The position numbers and the translations under genes were made by a program. Below the pieces are notes generated by a model. That model ran no database searches. It saw nothing but the letters and a program-made list of their open reading frames with translations, and was not told the origin of the DNA. From an uncultured Bacteroides sp. (GTDB lineage: Bacteria; Bacteroidota; Bacteroidia; Bacteroidales; Bacteroidaceae): a stretch of DNA of 64,000 nt. Numbering within the stretch: the first letter of the stretch is position 1; each line of letters begins with the position of its first letter. This document shows positions 25,488 to 32,764 of this stretch, in pieces. Where the stretch lies: assembly GCF_963666545.1 (NCBI RefSeq), contig NZ_OY762899.1, positions 434,001-498,000 of the forward strand. The letters run 5' to 3'.

Positions 25488-27794
25488 TTAATGCGTAAAT
25501 ACTCCTGTTAAATCTTTCGGCTTCAAAATACGTCCCAATAGGCATCCAAGCACATAGTACCTAATTGAATCGCACAGATGATTATCCTTGTCAACGGGAG
25601 TGTTGATATAGTTACCGTCCTTATCTTTATCCCAAACGTAATTCCGAAGCTCTTTAATGAGATTATATGACCGTTCTGTGACAAACAGTTCCATGTCTTT
25701 GATTTTTTCAATACCTGCAATAATAGAACCTTTGCCATCAATGGAACTCTTATCTACTGGATAGATGTTTACGCCTCTGTTCTTTATCTCCTGAATTAAA
25801 CGAGGATCGGCAGATTCGGAAAAGACTTTTAATCCCCACGGCCTTAGTGTGTTGGCTAAGTCATTGGTAAGCATCCCCGCTTGATAACACAGTTCATCCA
25901 CGTAAAGAGCGTTATCAATAATACCACATCTTACAGTTGCAGAAACGTCGTTACTATATCCGAAGTCTTGCCCCAGAGCTATTTTCTTTGCCCATGCCGG
26001 GAACTCCTTCACTATGCCCCATTTCTTGAATACAGCTCCTTCAGCCACATCCGCCCAACGACCGATAACCGTATGGCCATACTTCTCTGGATTTTCTACC
26101 TTCATCCTTTGAACTTCATCAATAAACTGCGGAGAAAGGTTGTCTACATTGTCCAGATAGGTCGTATGGATATGCAGCACATTGGGATGAGTGGAGATCT
26201 GAACATCCACACCGTCAATGTTGACAAGCTTATGAGTATTTTCTATGTATCGCTTGTAGATGAAGTGATTGGAATCCGTCGGATTCATGATAATGATGAT
26301 CCGGTTCTGGATTCCTTTCTGACGGATAGAGAGCATGATCTTTTCAAAGTCCTGCTCGCTTGTCCACTCTTCCGCTTCATCACAGACAAAAGTCGTTATC
26401 CCGTGAATGGATTTTAGCTTTGCCGTCTGGTTCCCAGATGAAATTTTTATTCCCCGGAACATGATATGACTGCCCGTCATCTTGTTTATCACATCCGTCT
26501 TAGTGCTGGAGAAGTATTTGTCGGTACCGTCTAGTTCTATCTTCTCCATCATTTCGGGAATGATAGACATGTTAGCGGAAACCATTGTATAGCGGGTGTA
26601 GAGTACCTGATGAACAATCCTTTCGGCCGGAGTGAGTTCAAAAGTTAATCGTTCTATGAAGGTGGCTGCATTGAAAGACTTCCCGGAATTATGCGTTACT
26701 GTACCGTCTGAATGTAAATAATGTTGATTTCCATCGAGACAAATTCCACACCAGTCACCTATGCCAGCAGGCTCTATTGCAAGCTGAGATAGATGCCAAT
26801 CTTTGTTTTTATGTACTTGTGATTCATGAACTTGTTTTCTCGCTACCTTACATGGAATCTTCCACACATCTCCGTTTATGAAAACTCGATATACAAGGCC
26901 GCAATATTTTTTATTACAATATGCATCCTTGCTATTAATGCTCGTTCTAAAGCCAAGCGTATCAGCAATGAATTTTATTTGTTTTGCCAAACCCTCATTC
27001 TTTTGTATTATCTCGTATCCGTTTTTACTCATGTATCCATCGGTATCGAGCAAACCAGCTAGTACTTCAAGCCTCACTTGCTCACTATTTGATATATAAT
27101 CTTGTGGAACGTGTTTGTTATTTACCAAATCATACTCACGCAAAATATCCATAATCGGATTAGTTAAGCCACCTCTCTTAGCAAGCCGTAATGTTTCAGC
27201 TTTTCCCCTAACTCCATTAACCGTAAGTAGTAAGTTATGCCTATTTACATAATCTTGAATATATTGCTTTATTTCTATGTCTGGAGTCGTAATTTGAGGA
27301 AATATACTAGTACCATCTCCAAGCCATATTCCAAGCAAATAAGGATCTAATTTTACGGATTTATGTTTATAGGGAATAGAGTTTGTTTTATAACCTCTAA
27401 AATGTTCTTTAAACCTATTACTCTGATTCATGAAATCAGTCACTTTCATGTCGGTGTATTCTCCAAAATTATTATATCTTCCTTCATTTATAGATGCTTG
27501 ACTTTTCTTTAAACTAAGGATGTGCGCATCATTTACGAAGTAATCTTTTGCACTTGTTTGCCGAACACGAAACATCTCACTTTGGCCATACATTGTAGCG
27601 AGTACTTTACGAGGAGTACCATTATCTCCCATAACGTAATCTCCGACTTTAATATCCTTAATTTGCTTTATTGTCAAATCAGCCATAATGATCTCTTGTG
27701 TAGGTGTTTCACACCCACGCCCACCAGTGATAAGGATAATAAACTTCTCCTTATCGGTGTATAACGGATGGTAAATAGTCTGCGGGACAATCAT
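25488..27794 (-). CDS. Terminase large subunit interrupted by an intein
   Basis: A 768-aa precursor. Extein parts are residues 1-27 (ending ITGGRG) and 370-768 (starting SGKSFNAATF). Joined, they give a 426-aa terminase with Walker A GGRGSGKS, Walker B TTFVCDEAEEW, and a C-terminal nuclease with LGQDFGYSNDVSATV. The enzyme pumps DNA through the portal and cuts it at headful or cos sites. The intein sits inside the P-loop, so the ATPase is inactive until splicing. The start overlaps the terS stop by 4 nt. Confidence 0.95.
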   Translation of the reverse strand: MIVPQTIYHPLYTDKEKFIILITGGRGCETPTQEIIMADLTIKQIKDIKVGDYVMGDNGTPRKVLATMYGQSEMFRVRQTSAKDYFVNDAHILSLKKSQASINEGRYNNFGEYTDMKVTDFMNQSNRFKEHFRGYKTNSIPYKHKSVKLDPYLLGIWLGDGTSIFPQITTPDIEIKQYIQDYVNRHNLLLTVNGVRGKAETLRLAKRGGLTNPIMDILREYDLVNNKHVPQDYISNSEQVRLEVLAGLLDTDGYMSKNGYEIIQKNEGLAKQIKFIADTLGFRTSINSKDAYCNKKYCGLVYRVFINGDVWKIPCKVARKQVHESQVHKNKDWHLSQLAIEPAGIGDWCGICLDGNQHYLHSDGTVTHNSGKSFNAATFIERLTFELTPAERIVHQVLYTRYTMVSANMSIIPEMMEKIELDGTDKYFSSTKTDVINKMTGSHIMFRGIKISSGNQTAKLKSIHGITTFVCDEAEEWTSEQDFEKIMLSIRQKGIQNRIIIIMNPTDSNHFIYKRYIENTHKLVNIDGVDVQISTHPNVLHIHTTYLDNVDNLSPQFIDEVQRMKVENPEKYGHTVIGRWADVAEGAVFKKWGIVKEFPAWAKKIALGQDFGYSNDVSATVRCGIIDNALYVDELCYQAGMLTNDLANTLRPWGLKVFSESADPRLIQEIKNRGVNIYPVDKSSIDGKGSIIAGIEKIKDMELFVTERSYNLIKELRNYVWDKDKDGNYINTPVDKDNHLCDSIRYYVLGCLLGRILKPKDLTGVFTH
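26688..27713 (-). other. Intein with LAGLIDADG homing endonuclease (342 aa)
   Basis: Begins with Cys (CETPTQEIIM) and ends VTHN, followed by extein Ser+1. Splicing block A is CETPTQEI...IKVGDYVMG; block B is FVNDAHILSL; block F is WCGICLDGNQHYL. Two endonuclease motifs are seen: LLGIWLGDG and LAGLLDTDG, with the expected acidic residues. All residues for splicing appear present. The insertion point GGRG/SGKS in the P-loop is a known hot spot for inteins in ATPases. Confidence 0.95.
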
Positions 27795-28315
27795 TTGCCT
27801 ACCTCCTTCTTAATCCAAGATTCAATATTAACACCTTGATTGATCTCTGAAGGGATATCGCTCGCATCTTCATCTTGTTTGCGTTCTACCTTTCTCCACT
27901 CTTCATCATAATGGTACAAGATAACAGATTGGGCATGTAAACTTGGCGGAAGCTCATTCTCCGTTTCGGTAGTTTGTATTTCTTCATCATCCGTGACAGT
28001 ACCATCCGATAATCTTATTTTTCTAGTGGTAACGCTTTTATTTTTGACTTTGACACCTCCCATAGCCATAGCAAAAAACTTGGCTCGTACGGCAGCAGTT
28101 ATAGTCCTACGCCCGCGCGATAGCACTTCGGACAATTCTGGATATTTATTTTTTATCTCACAAAAATGAGTAGGATTCAAACCAATAGTATAGGCAATTT
28201 CTTTATCCGTGAATCCCTTTTTAGCATATTGCTCTACCGACTTCAAGAACTCTTCACTCTTGTAGTCATACGTTGGTTTCCGACCTACTTTCTTCTTGGG
28301 TTCACTCTTATCCAT
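27791..28315 (-). CDS. Terminase small subunit
   Basis: A 174-aa protein. A basic N-terminus (DKSEPKKKVGRKPTYDYKSEEF) precedes a helix-turn-helix-like region (FTDKEIAYTIGLNPTHFCEIKNKYPELSEVL, about residues 35-65). A central helical part has AAVRAKFFAMAMGGVKVKNKSVTTRKI, and the C-terminal end (ESWIKKEVGK) would bind the large subunit. It recognises the packaging site. It overlaps the ParB-like gene by 1 nt and terL by 4 nt. Confidence 0.8.
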   Translation of the reverse strand: MDKSEPKKKVGRKPTYDYKSEEFLKSVEQYAKKGFTDKEIAYTIGLNPTHFCEIKNKYPELSEVLSRGRRTITAAVRAKFFAMAMGGVKVKNKSVTTRKIRLSDGTVTDDEEIQTTETENELPPSLHAQSVILYHYDEEWRKVERKQDEDASDIPSEINQGVNIESWIKKEVGK

Positions 28316-29031
28316 CAGTCTATCCTTTCAATTATTTGAGAAAACTCTTCACCATCAATGAACTGTTCTCCAATGTCGAATCCGAACTTTATCATAAACG
28401 ATTCTTTCGCCTTTCTATTGGAGAATGTCAAACACACATAACTTTCAGCACCTCTATCGTCTTCATCCTTTTCTTTAACCACTCTATCTTTGTTGAAAGC
28501 AGTGTCTACTTTTCTTTTAAGCTGATTTACTTCGGTATCTTCGCTCCATGCTGGAGTGTTATCAACCACCCCTTCGATATCCTGTAATGAAGGGATATCC
28601 AATCCGAGAGACTCCAAATCGAACTCATTAAATCCTGCACTATCAAAGTCAATATCAGACAACAAGTCTTTCAGCATCTCGTTATCAAAATCTCCCTGAA
28701 CACTACGGTTATTCATGAATAGGTTTTGCTCTTTCTCTTGTTTTTCGGTCATGTGAACCACCTCCACCTTTATCTCGTAGTCATTCTCTTTTGACTCAGG
28801 CTCGTATCTGTTCACTTCATCCATAACAGAGATCCGCTGATGCCCAGATACAAGGTTTCGGGTATCTTCGTTCCAAACAATACCACCCAACATACCTACC
28901 CGTTTTATATTGGCTTTCAATTTCTTTTTTGCTTCATCCGAAATTGTTCGAGGGTTGTATGTAGCCAATCTTATAGAACTCCGCATGACTATTCTCGTCT
29001 CCGGCTGTAATATCTTATTTTTTGTTGTCAT
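28315..29031 (-). CDS. ParB/Srx-fold nuclease-domain protein (IbrB-like)
   Basis: A 238-aa protein. The N-terminal ParB-like domain contains LATYNPRTISDEAKKKLKANIKRVGMLGGIVWN and the nucleotide-binding SGHQRISVMDEV motif. The C-terminal part is acidic. Together with the PAPS-reductase-like protein upstream it forms the pair known as IbrA/IbrB in Escherichia coli. Such pairs are common in phages next to terminase genes. ParB-fold proteins bind CTP or ATP, so a role in modification or regulation of DNA/packaging is possible but unproven. It overlaps the PAPS gene by 17 nt. Confidence 0.8.
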   Translation of the reverse strand: MTTKNKILQPETRIVMRSSIRLATYNPRTISDEAKKKLKANIKRVGMLGGIVWNEDTRNLVSGHQRISVMDEVNRYEPESKENDYEIKVEVVHMTEKQEKEQNLFMNNRSVQGDFDNEMLKDLLSDIDFDSAGFNEFDLESLGLDIPSLQDIEGVVDNTPAWSEDTEVNQLKRKVDTAFNKDRVVKEKDEDDRGAESYVCLTFSNRKAKESFMIKFGFDIGEQFIDGEEFSQIIERID

Positions 29032-29731
29032 ACCTGAATAGTATTTGCTCTGAAAGAGGAAACTCCTTCAAAATCTTTTTTAAATCATTGGGATAATACT
29101 TTCTAAGAAAGAGGAATACATCTAGATCAAAGGTAATCCCATTGCTCACTTTACTCCTCACTCTGCCACTCTTATCGTAGGTTACGTGCTCTGGTATAGA
29201 ATAATCAACTGGTTTTGGCAGACCGTTCACTTGAATATACTTTAATACCTCGGCATTTGTCCATAAGGCAAGTGGGTAAACGTTTCCTGTTTCAGTAGTG
29301 AAATTATCGCCAAACATTTTTAATCTCATGCGCTTCATAAACCCGTCAACACCTTTCATTCCAGAGAAAATGTATTTTTCACCTGTCTCTTCTCTAATCA
29401 TAGTCTCAATCTCTTTCATCTTGACTATTTTCGTATTAGGATCTGGTTCGCAAAAAACGCCAGATCTTCTGACATTTGACAAAAGAAAGTGAGGTATCTG
29501 TTTTATAGTCACATTGGGGTATTTTTTTAAATTGGATTCTATCCGACTTTCAATGTGATCCAATCCCTTAACAAAATACATAAAGTAACAGATCACCTCT
29601 TTGAACTCTCTAGAAAGCATATCAAGAAGAACAATGCTATCTTTCCCGTTGACCGAATAAAACAGTACAGCTCGATCAGTTTCTTTCCTGACCGAGCTAA
29701 TAATTTCCCGTGTATGGCTAATCTTACTCAT
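29015..29731 (-). CDS. Phosphoadenosine phosphosulfate reductase-family protein (IbrA-like)
   Basis: A 238-aa ATP-pyrophosphatase-fold protein. The PP-loop is SVNGKDSIVLLDM (about residues 26-38), where the usual SGGKDS has changed to VNGKDS but keeps the K-D-S core. Further family segments are FSGMKGVDGFMKRMRLKMFG and VYPLALWTNAEVLKYI. Lacking the C-terminal Cys of true sulfate-assimilating reductases, it is probably not a sulfonucleotide reductase. The pairing with ParB suggests a nucleic-acid-directed reaction. Confidence 0.8.
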   Translation of the reverse strand: MSKISHTREIISSVRKETDRAVLFYSVNGKDSIVLLDMLSREFKEVICYFMYFVKGLDHIESRIESNLKKYPNVTIKQIPHFLLSNVRRSGVFCEPDPNTKIVKMKEIETMIREETGEKYIFSGMKGVDGFMKRMRLKMFGDNFTTETGNVYPLALWTNAEVLKYIQVNGLPKPVDYSIPEHVTYDKSGRVRSKVSNGITFDLDVFLFLRKYYPNDLKKILKEFPLSEQILFRYDNKK

Positions 29732-29733
29732 AA

Positions 29734-29913
29734 CTAACCACCACCACCAAACGCAGCTCTCAAATCTCCACGCTTCTGTTCTCTATTACCAAACCCTCTT
29801 GATGTACCTTGGGCTGACTTACCAGCATTTACACGAAAAGACCCTCTTGCACCATTCACGGTAGAGGTGACACCTGTTGTTTTATTGATTCTGTTTCTAA
29901 CTCAGCAAAACAT
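29734..29913 (-). CDS. Small Gly/Arg-rich protein; start unclear, in-frame TGA after codon 3
   Basis: An open frame reading RNRINKTTGVTSTVNGARG and ending LRAAFGGGG (stop TAG 29736-29734) lies 2 nt before the IbrA-like gene, so it belongs to the operon. The only in-frame ATG (29913) is followed three codons later by TGA (29904-29902). Translation must therefore start at a non-ATG codon (for example GTG at 29859, giving about 42 aa), or the gene is broken by a nonsense mutation. Gly/Arg/Ser bias suggests nucleic-acid binding, without proof. Confidence 0.45.
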
Positions 29914-29929
29914 TTTAATGATTAAACAA

Positions 29930-30295
29930 TTATTTAAACTTCTCTGTATTCAGCTCACTTAGAATATGGCCCAATTTATATTCCATCCAACATGAAACAT
30001 ACTCTTCGCCATTCTCTTCATAAGTTATGTTCTTCCCATCTTCGTCTAATGGGTATACGATCTTTGATTCTATAACTTCGACTGTTAATCGGGGAGAATC
30101 CTTCTGTCTGCCATTAATCAAAAGAAGAGCTTCGTACTCGATGACAGCAACGTCAATGCTTTCATCTGGATTTTCGGTTATATCCACATACCTTTTAGCC
30201 GTATTGGGCAAAACAGCTCTTGTTTCGACCTTCTGCTCACCTTTAAGGATTTTCACGAAATTATCTTTCGTTATCTGTAAAGTTAGTATTTTCAC
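29930..30295 (-). CDS. ASCH-like domain protein
   Basis: A 121-aa protein beginning ILTLQITKDNFVKILKGEQKVETRAVLPNTAKRY; the ILKGEQKVETR segment is the ASCH/PUA-like motif (ILxGxKxxExR). ASCH proteins bind RNA or nucleotides. The C-terminus (EEYVSCWMEYKLGHILS) closes the small beta-barrel. It is the first protein gene of the packaging unit, directly after the tRNA-like RNA, so an RNA-related role is plausible but not shown. Confidence 0.65.
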   Translation of the reverse strand: MKILTLQITKDNFVKILKGEQKVETRAVLPNTAKRYVDITENPDESIDVAVIEYEALLLINGRQKDSPRLTVEVIESKIVYPLDEDGKNITYEENGEEYVSCWMEYKLGHILSELNTEKFK

Positions 30296-30328
30296 AATCG
30301 TGTCAATTTAAAAAGTTAATATTCTAGT

Positions 30329-30401
30329 TGCGGGTGCAGGCTCTGCCCCTGCGATCTCTACCAAGTTAAAGTAGCGAGATGACTATACTTCTCTAACCCG
30401 C
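30329..30401 (-). ncRNA. Degenerate tRNA-like RNA at the 5' end of the late transcript
   Basis: 73 nt. Helices: acceptor GCGGGT/ACCCGC, D-like GAGA/TCTC, anticodon-like CTACT/GGTAG with loop TTAACTT, T-like GCAGG/CCTGC with loop GGCAGAG. All four arms of a cloverleaf can be drawn, but D-loop GG and T-loop TTC are absent and base 37 is not a purine, so it is unlikely to be a normal decoding tRNA. Its 5' end lies about 6-12 nt after the -7 box of module L1. Confidence 0.5.
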
Positions 30402-30412
30402 TGATAATACCT

Positions 30413-30484
30413 CAAAGGTACTAACACGCACTAAGTTAGAGAAATTATCTAAATTGCTATGTACGACAACAAAGCCATTGTCGT
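30413..30484 (-). promoter_or_regulatory. Late promoter module L1 (packaging unit)
   Basis: Palindrome ACGACAAC-AAAGCC-ATTGTCGT (30463-30484; the inner arms GTACGACAA/TTGTCGTAC pair perfectly). Exactly 42 nt later on the minus strand is TACCTTTG (30420-30413), a perfect -7 box. It drives the tRNA-like RNA, ASCH, IbrAB-like, terminase and portal genes. Confidence 0.78.
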
Positions 30485-30500
30485 ACATTTATCGTCATTA

Positions 30501-30740
30501 TTAATAGCCTGAACTCTTTACCATACCTTTAGCCAGAAAATTAATGTAGTTCATAACATCACCATTCATAAAGTCTATCTTTCTAAATGTATTCTCTACT
30601 TGCTTTCTAATGTTTGCAGGCATTGAATAGATGAAGTCGATCAGCATTTGAATCGTTAAGCCGAAATTGCCTTCATTCTCTAAAAGGTTTGTTTCTGAAC
30701 TAATATTCTTCTCTTCTAATAATATTTCTAAGTACTTCAT
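30501..30740 (-). CDS. Small protein of unknown function
   Basis: A 79-aa protein (start KYLEILLEEKN at 30740; an ATG four codons earlier is possible). It is mostly helical, with NFGLTIQMLIDFIYSMPANIRKQVENTFRKIDF. The composition, a short helical protein with an xxMPANIRKQVxxxF segment, is seen in Bacteroides phages without known function. It lies just upstream of the L1 palindrome and is not part of the late unit. Confidence 0.55.
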   Translation of the reverse strand: MKYLEILLEEKNISSETNLLENEGNFGLTIQMLIDFIYSMPANIRKQVENTFRKIDFMNGDVMNYINFLAKGMVKSSGY

Positions 30741-30845
30741 AATCGTATGCATTTAATCAGTTACACATTTATATGTCTTTATTAGATGTAAAAGTAATAC
30801 AATCATAGCACAATTCAATCTCTATACAGTTAAATAATGTTATAC

Positions 30846-30901
30846 AAATACATTACATAAAGCTCCAGTATTGTAGTATATGTATTTTACTCCTATATTT
30901 G
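30846..30901 (+). promoter_or_regulatory. Promoter and probable operator of the XRE/zinc-ribbon gene
   Basis: -7 box TATATTTG (30894-30901), with TTGT at the -33 position 19 nt upstream. Inverted arms AAATACAT (30846-30853) and ATGTATTT (30880-30887) flank the -33 region and could bind the adjacent HTH protein. Confidence 0.5.
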
Positions 30902-30923
30902 CATTACACTAAAAATCAGTGAT

Positions 30924-31217
30924 ATGCTAAAATTAGAAGATGCAATGAAAGAGAAAGGCGTAGGTGTTACCGAGTTAGCCGAACGCCTTGGAGTAAATAG
31001 ACAAACAGTCTATTACTATATAAAGCAAGGAGATAAAAACCCATTGTCCCAGTTACAGAAAATTGCCTCTGCTTTGGGTATATCTGTCCTTGATCTAATT
31101 GTGGAAGAGAAAGAGGAAGGTGTTATCATTTGCCCCAACTGTGGAAAGCGTTTTAAGATGGAGGAGTCACACATTCCACACCATGAAAACATACGTGGAA
31201 AGGAATACTATCAATGA
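30924..31217 (+). CDS. XRE-family regulator with zinc ribbon
   Basis: A 97-aa protein. HTH at residues 9-36 (GVTELAERLGVNRQTVYYYIKQGDKNPLSQLQKIASALG), linker, then CPNCGKRFKMEESHIPHH, a ribbon-like Cys2 plus His motif. Short XRE proteins of this layout are common near phage control regions. It heads a rightward group of genes inside the leftward prophage, with its own promoter, and may regulate it. A repressor/Cro or moron regulator are equally possible. Confidence 0.8.
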   Translation: MLKLEDAMKEKGVGVTELAERLGVNRQTVYYYIKQGDKNPLSQLQKIASALGISVLDLIVEEKEEGVIICPNCGKRFKMEESHIPHHENIRGKEYYQ

Positions 31218-31244
31218 ATATCGACATTATCAAACAAGAACGAT

Positions 31245-31697
31245 ATGGAAGATATAGAAAAGGCTCTTTATAAATATTGCGAAGCAGTCAGAAACGCCAT
31301 AGAACAATGTAAAAAAGATGGATACTTTAAAAAATTCCCAGATGGATGTTGTGGAATGTCTTCAATATGGATATATGATTATCTCAAGTCAAAGGGGATA
31401 TTAGGTGTAGAATTTAGAAAACAAGATTCTTTTATAAAAAATTATCATCATGTTTGGGTGCATTGGAAAGGTTACGACATGGATATTACAAGTGACCAAT
31501 TTGATGATGACAATACTAAATATCCGCCAGTTTATGTTGGCAAGGGAGATGACTTATATAAGTCATATTACGATAATACCAATAGAGAAGACCTTTTTAG
31601 ATTGGAATATATTGGAAGGCTTTTTGACGAATCATTGATAAAAGACCTTGAGGCATTATATAAAAAATTAGATATTAGAATAAATTGGGGGTGCTAA
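31245..31697 (+). CDS. Transglutaminase-like / papain-fold protein (putative)
   Basis: A 150-aa protein with a possible Cys-His-Asp triad: Cys in FPDGCCGMSSIWIYDYLKSKG (about residues 35-36), His in YHHVWVHWKGY (about 68-69), Asp in DMDITSDQFDDD (about 79-85). Order and spacing fit the transglutaminase/NlpC-like fold (Cys at a helix start, His and Asp on following strands). It has no signal peptide, so it would be cytoplasmic. It follows the XRE gene by 27 nt. It might be a toxin or peptidase; I cannot name a known family with certainty. Confidence 0.5.
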   Translation: MEDIEKALYKYCEAVRNAIEQCKKDGYFKKFPDGCCGMSSIWIYDYLKSKGILGVEFRKQDSFIKNYHHVWVHWKGYDMDITSDQFDDDNTKYPPVYVGKGDDLYKSYYDNTNREDLFRLEYIGRLFDESLIKDLEALYKKLDIRINWGC

Positions 31698-31779
31698 ACC
31701 CCAGTTTTATTCTAATTTGATAAATAATCTCCCAAATGTTTGCAAATACAATATCGAGTACCGATAAAAAGACACTAGT

Positions 31780-32040
31780 ATGAAAATAGCTAATTATTCA
31801 GAACTAAGAAATAACCTCAAGAGTTATCTTGATGGGGTTATAAATGATAGTGAACCGCTAATTGTTCACCGTTCGGGGAATGAAAGCGTAGTCGTTATTT
31901 CTTTGGAAGAATACAATTCCATTAAAGAAACCGAATACATTATGAAATCCCCTACCATGATGGATATCATCCGAAAAGGTGATGAAGAAATGGAAAATGA
32001 TGGCGGAACATCTGTAGATATTGACGGCCTATGGAAATAA
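31780..32040 (+). CDS. Phd/YefM-family antitoxin
   Basis: An 86-aa protein. ANYSELRNNLKSYLDGVINDSEPLIVHRSGNESVVVISLEEYNSI is the complete Phd/YefM fold (DNA-binding N-terminal domain). The C-terminal toxin-binding tail (KSPTMMDIIRKGDEEMENDGG) is intact. The cognate toxin downstream is reduced to a 15-codon remnant, so the antitoxin is an orphan. It may still repress its promoter or neutralise toxins of other elements. Confidence 0.88.
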   Translation: MKIANYSELRNNLKSYLDGVINDSEPLIVHRSGNESVVVISLEEYNSIKETEYIMKSPTMMDIIRKGDEEMENDGGTSVDIDGLWK

Positions 32041-32078
32041 AACTGCTTGAACAAGCCAAGATAGCCCTCGAATATTAG
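32031..32078 (+). pseudogene. Remnant of a RelE/YoeB-type toxin gene
   Basis: ATG at 32031 overlaps the antitoxin stop by 10 nt, as in intact phd/yefM-toxin operons. It reads EIKLLEQAKIALEY, the typical start of RelE/ParE toxins, and then meets TAG after 15 codons. The next codons show no toxin sequence and a terminator follows, so most of the gene is deleted. Confidence 0.65.
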
Positions 32079-32117
32079 AGGAAACAGCGAATTATTCTCA
32101 ATGAGATACCACTATTC

Positions 32118-32155
32118 TAAAAAATGATAGGAGAGCAAATCCACTCTCCTATCAT
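32118..32155 (-). terminator. Strong intrinsic terminator
   Basis: Perfect 12-bp stem ATGATAGGAGAG/CTCTCCTATCAT with loop TGGATTTG, then TTTTTT on the minus strand. The stop codon of the 145-aa gene (32152-32154) is inside the stem. Confidence 0.9.
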
Positions 32156-32589
32156 AAAACTAACCCTTTAACTTTCAATCGACTAACAATTTCGGTGTAA
32201 AGGTATTCTATATCCCTACTAAAATCAGCATAGTTTTGATACAAGAACACGACATCGGCGCAATTGTCGGATATAGTGCTTTTAGAATGGACACCTAGAA
32301 CTTTAGACATCTCTTCCCGCAATCCACAGGCGGTTTTTCCACCGGCTAACGTACTGGGTGAAAACAAGTACAAAATGATAAAGATAAATTTCTTCCTTTG
32401 AGTTACACTGTCAACATCCGGTGGACAGTTCATTTCATTTAACGTCTCAACAAACACCTTGTAGATTTCGCCAATAATGCTTCTATCTGTCAATATTGGA
32501 GTAGCTAGGGCGTTTTCTTCTTCTGAAAGTTCTGACTTTTCGATTCTGATCTTTTTAAGTCGAATAATTTTATCAAATTTGAGTTCCAT
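32152..32589 (-). CDS. Possible late-gene regulator (unknown phage protein)
   Basis: A 145-aa protein (ATG 32589; longer starts add a Pro/Asn-rich, improbable N-terminus). The C-terminal 50 residues (GLREEMSKVLGVHSKSTISDN...YQNYADFSRDIEYLYTEI) look like a helix-turn-helix in which LREEMSKVLGVHSKSTIS is helix-turn-helix and the rest a dimer helix. It stands alone with its own terminator, just before the late genes, where ArpU/RinA-type late activators sit in other phages. No family is recognised with certainty; regulator of the L1-L5 promoters is a hypothesis. Confidence 0.5.
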   Translation of the reverse strand: MELKFDKIIRLKKIRIEKSELSEEENALATPILTDRSIIGEIYKVFVETLNEMNCPPDVDSVTQRKKFIFIILYLFSPSTLAGGKTACGLREEMSKVLGVHSKSTISDNCADVVFLYQNYADFSRDIEYLYTEIVSRLKVKGLVL

Positions 32590-32764
32590 AACACGATTAA
32601 TTTTAAAATAAAATAGTATTTTTGTATTGTAATCGTGTAAGGGAGGATTCAGTGGTGGTGCGCTTGGTTCTCCTTTTTCATTTATCGGCCTATCCCTTTC
32701 TTGAATAGTCTTATTTTTTTCATTAATGCCCCTACTCCGCACCATTGCAGAATAGATAGCACCC

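Noticed and set aside
24001-25545. Longer portal start at 25545
   Set aside because: The extra 23 codons lie within the terminase gene; ATG 25476 begins the conserved-looking N-terminus.
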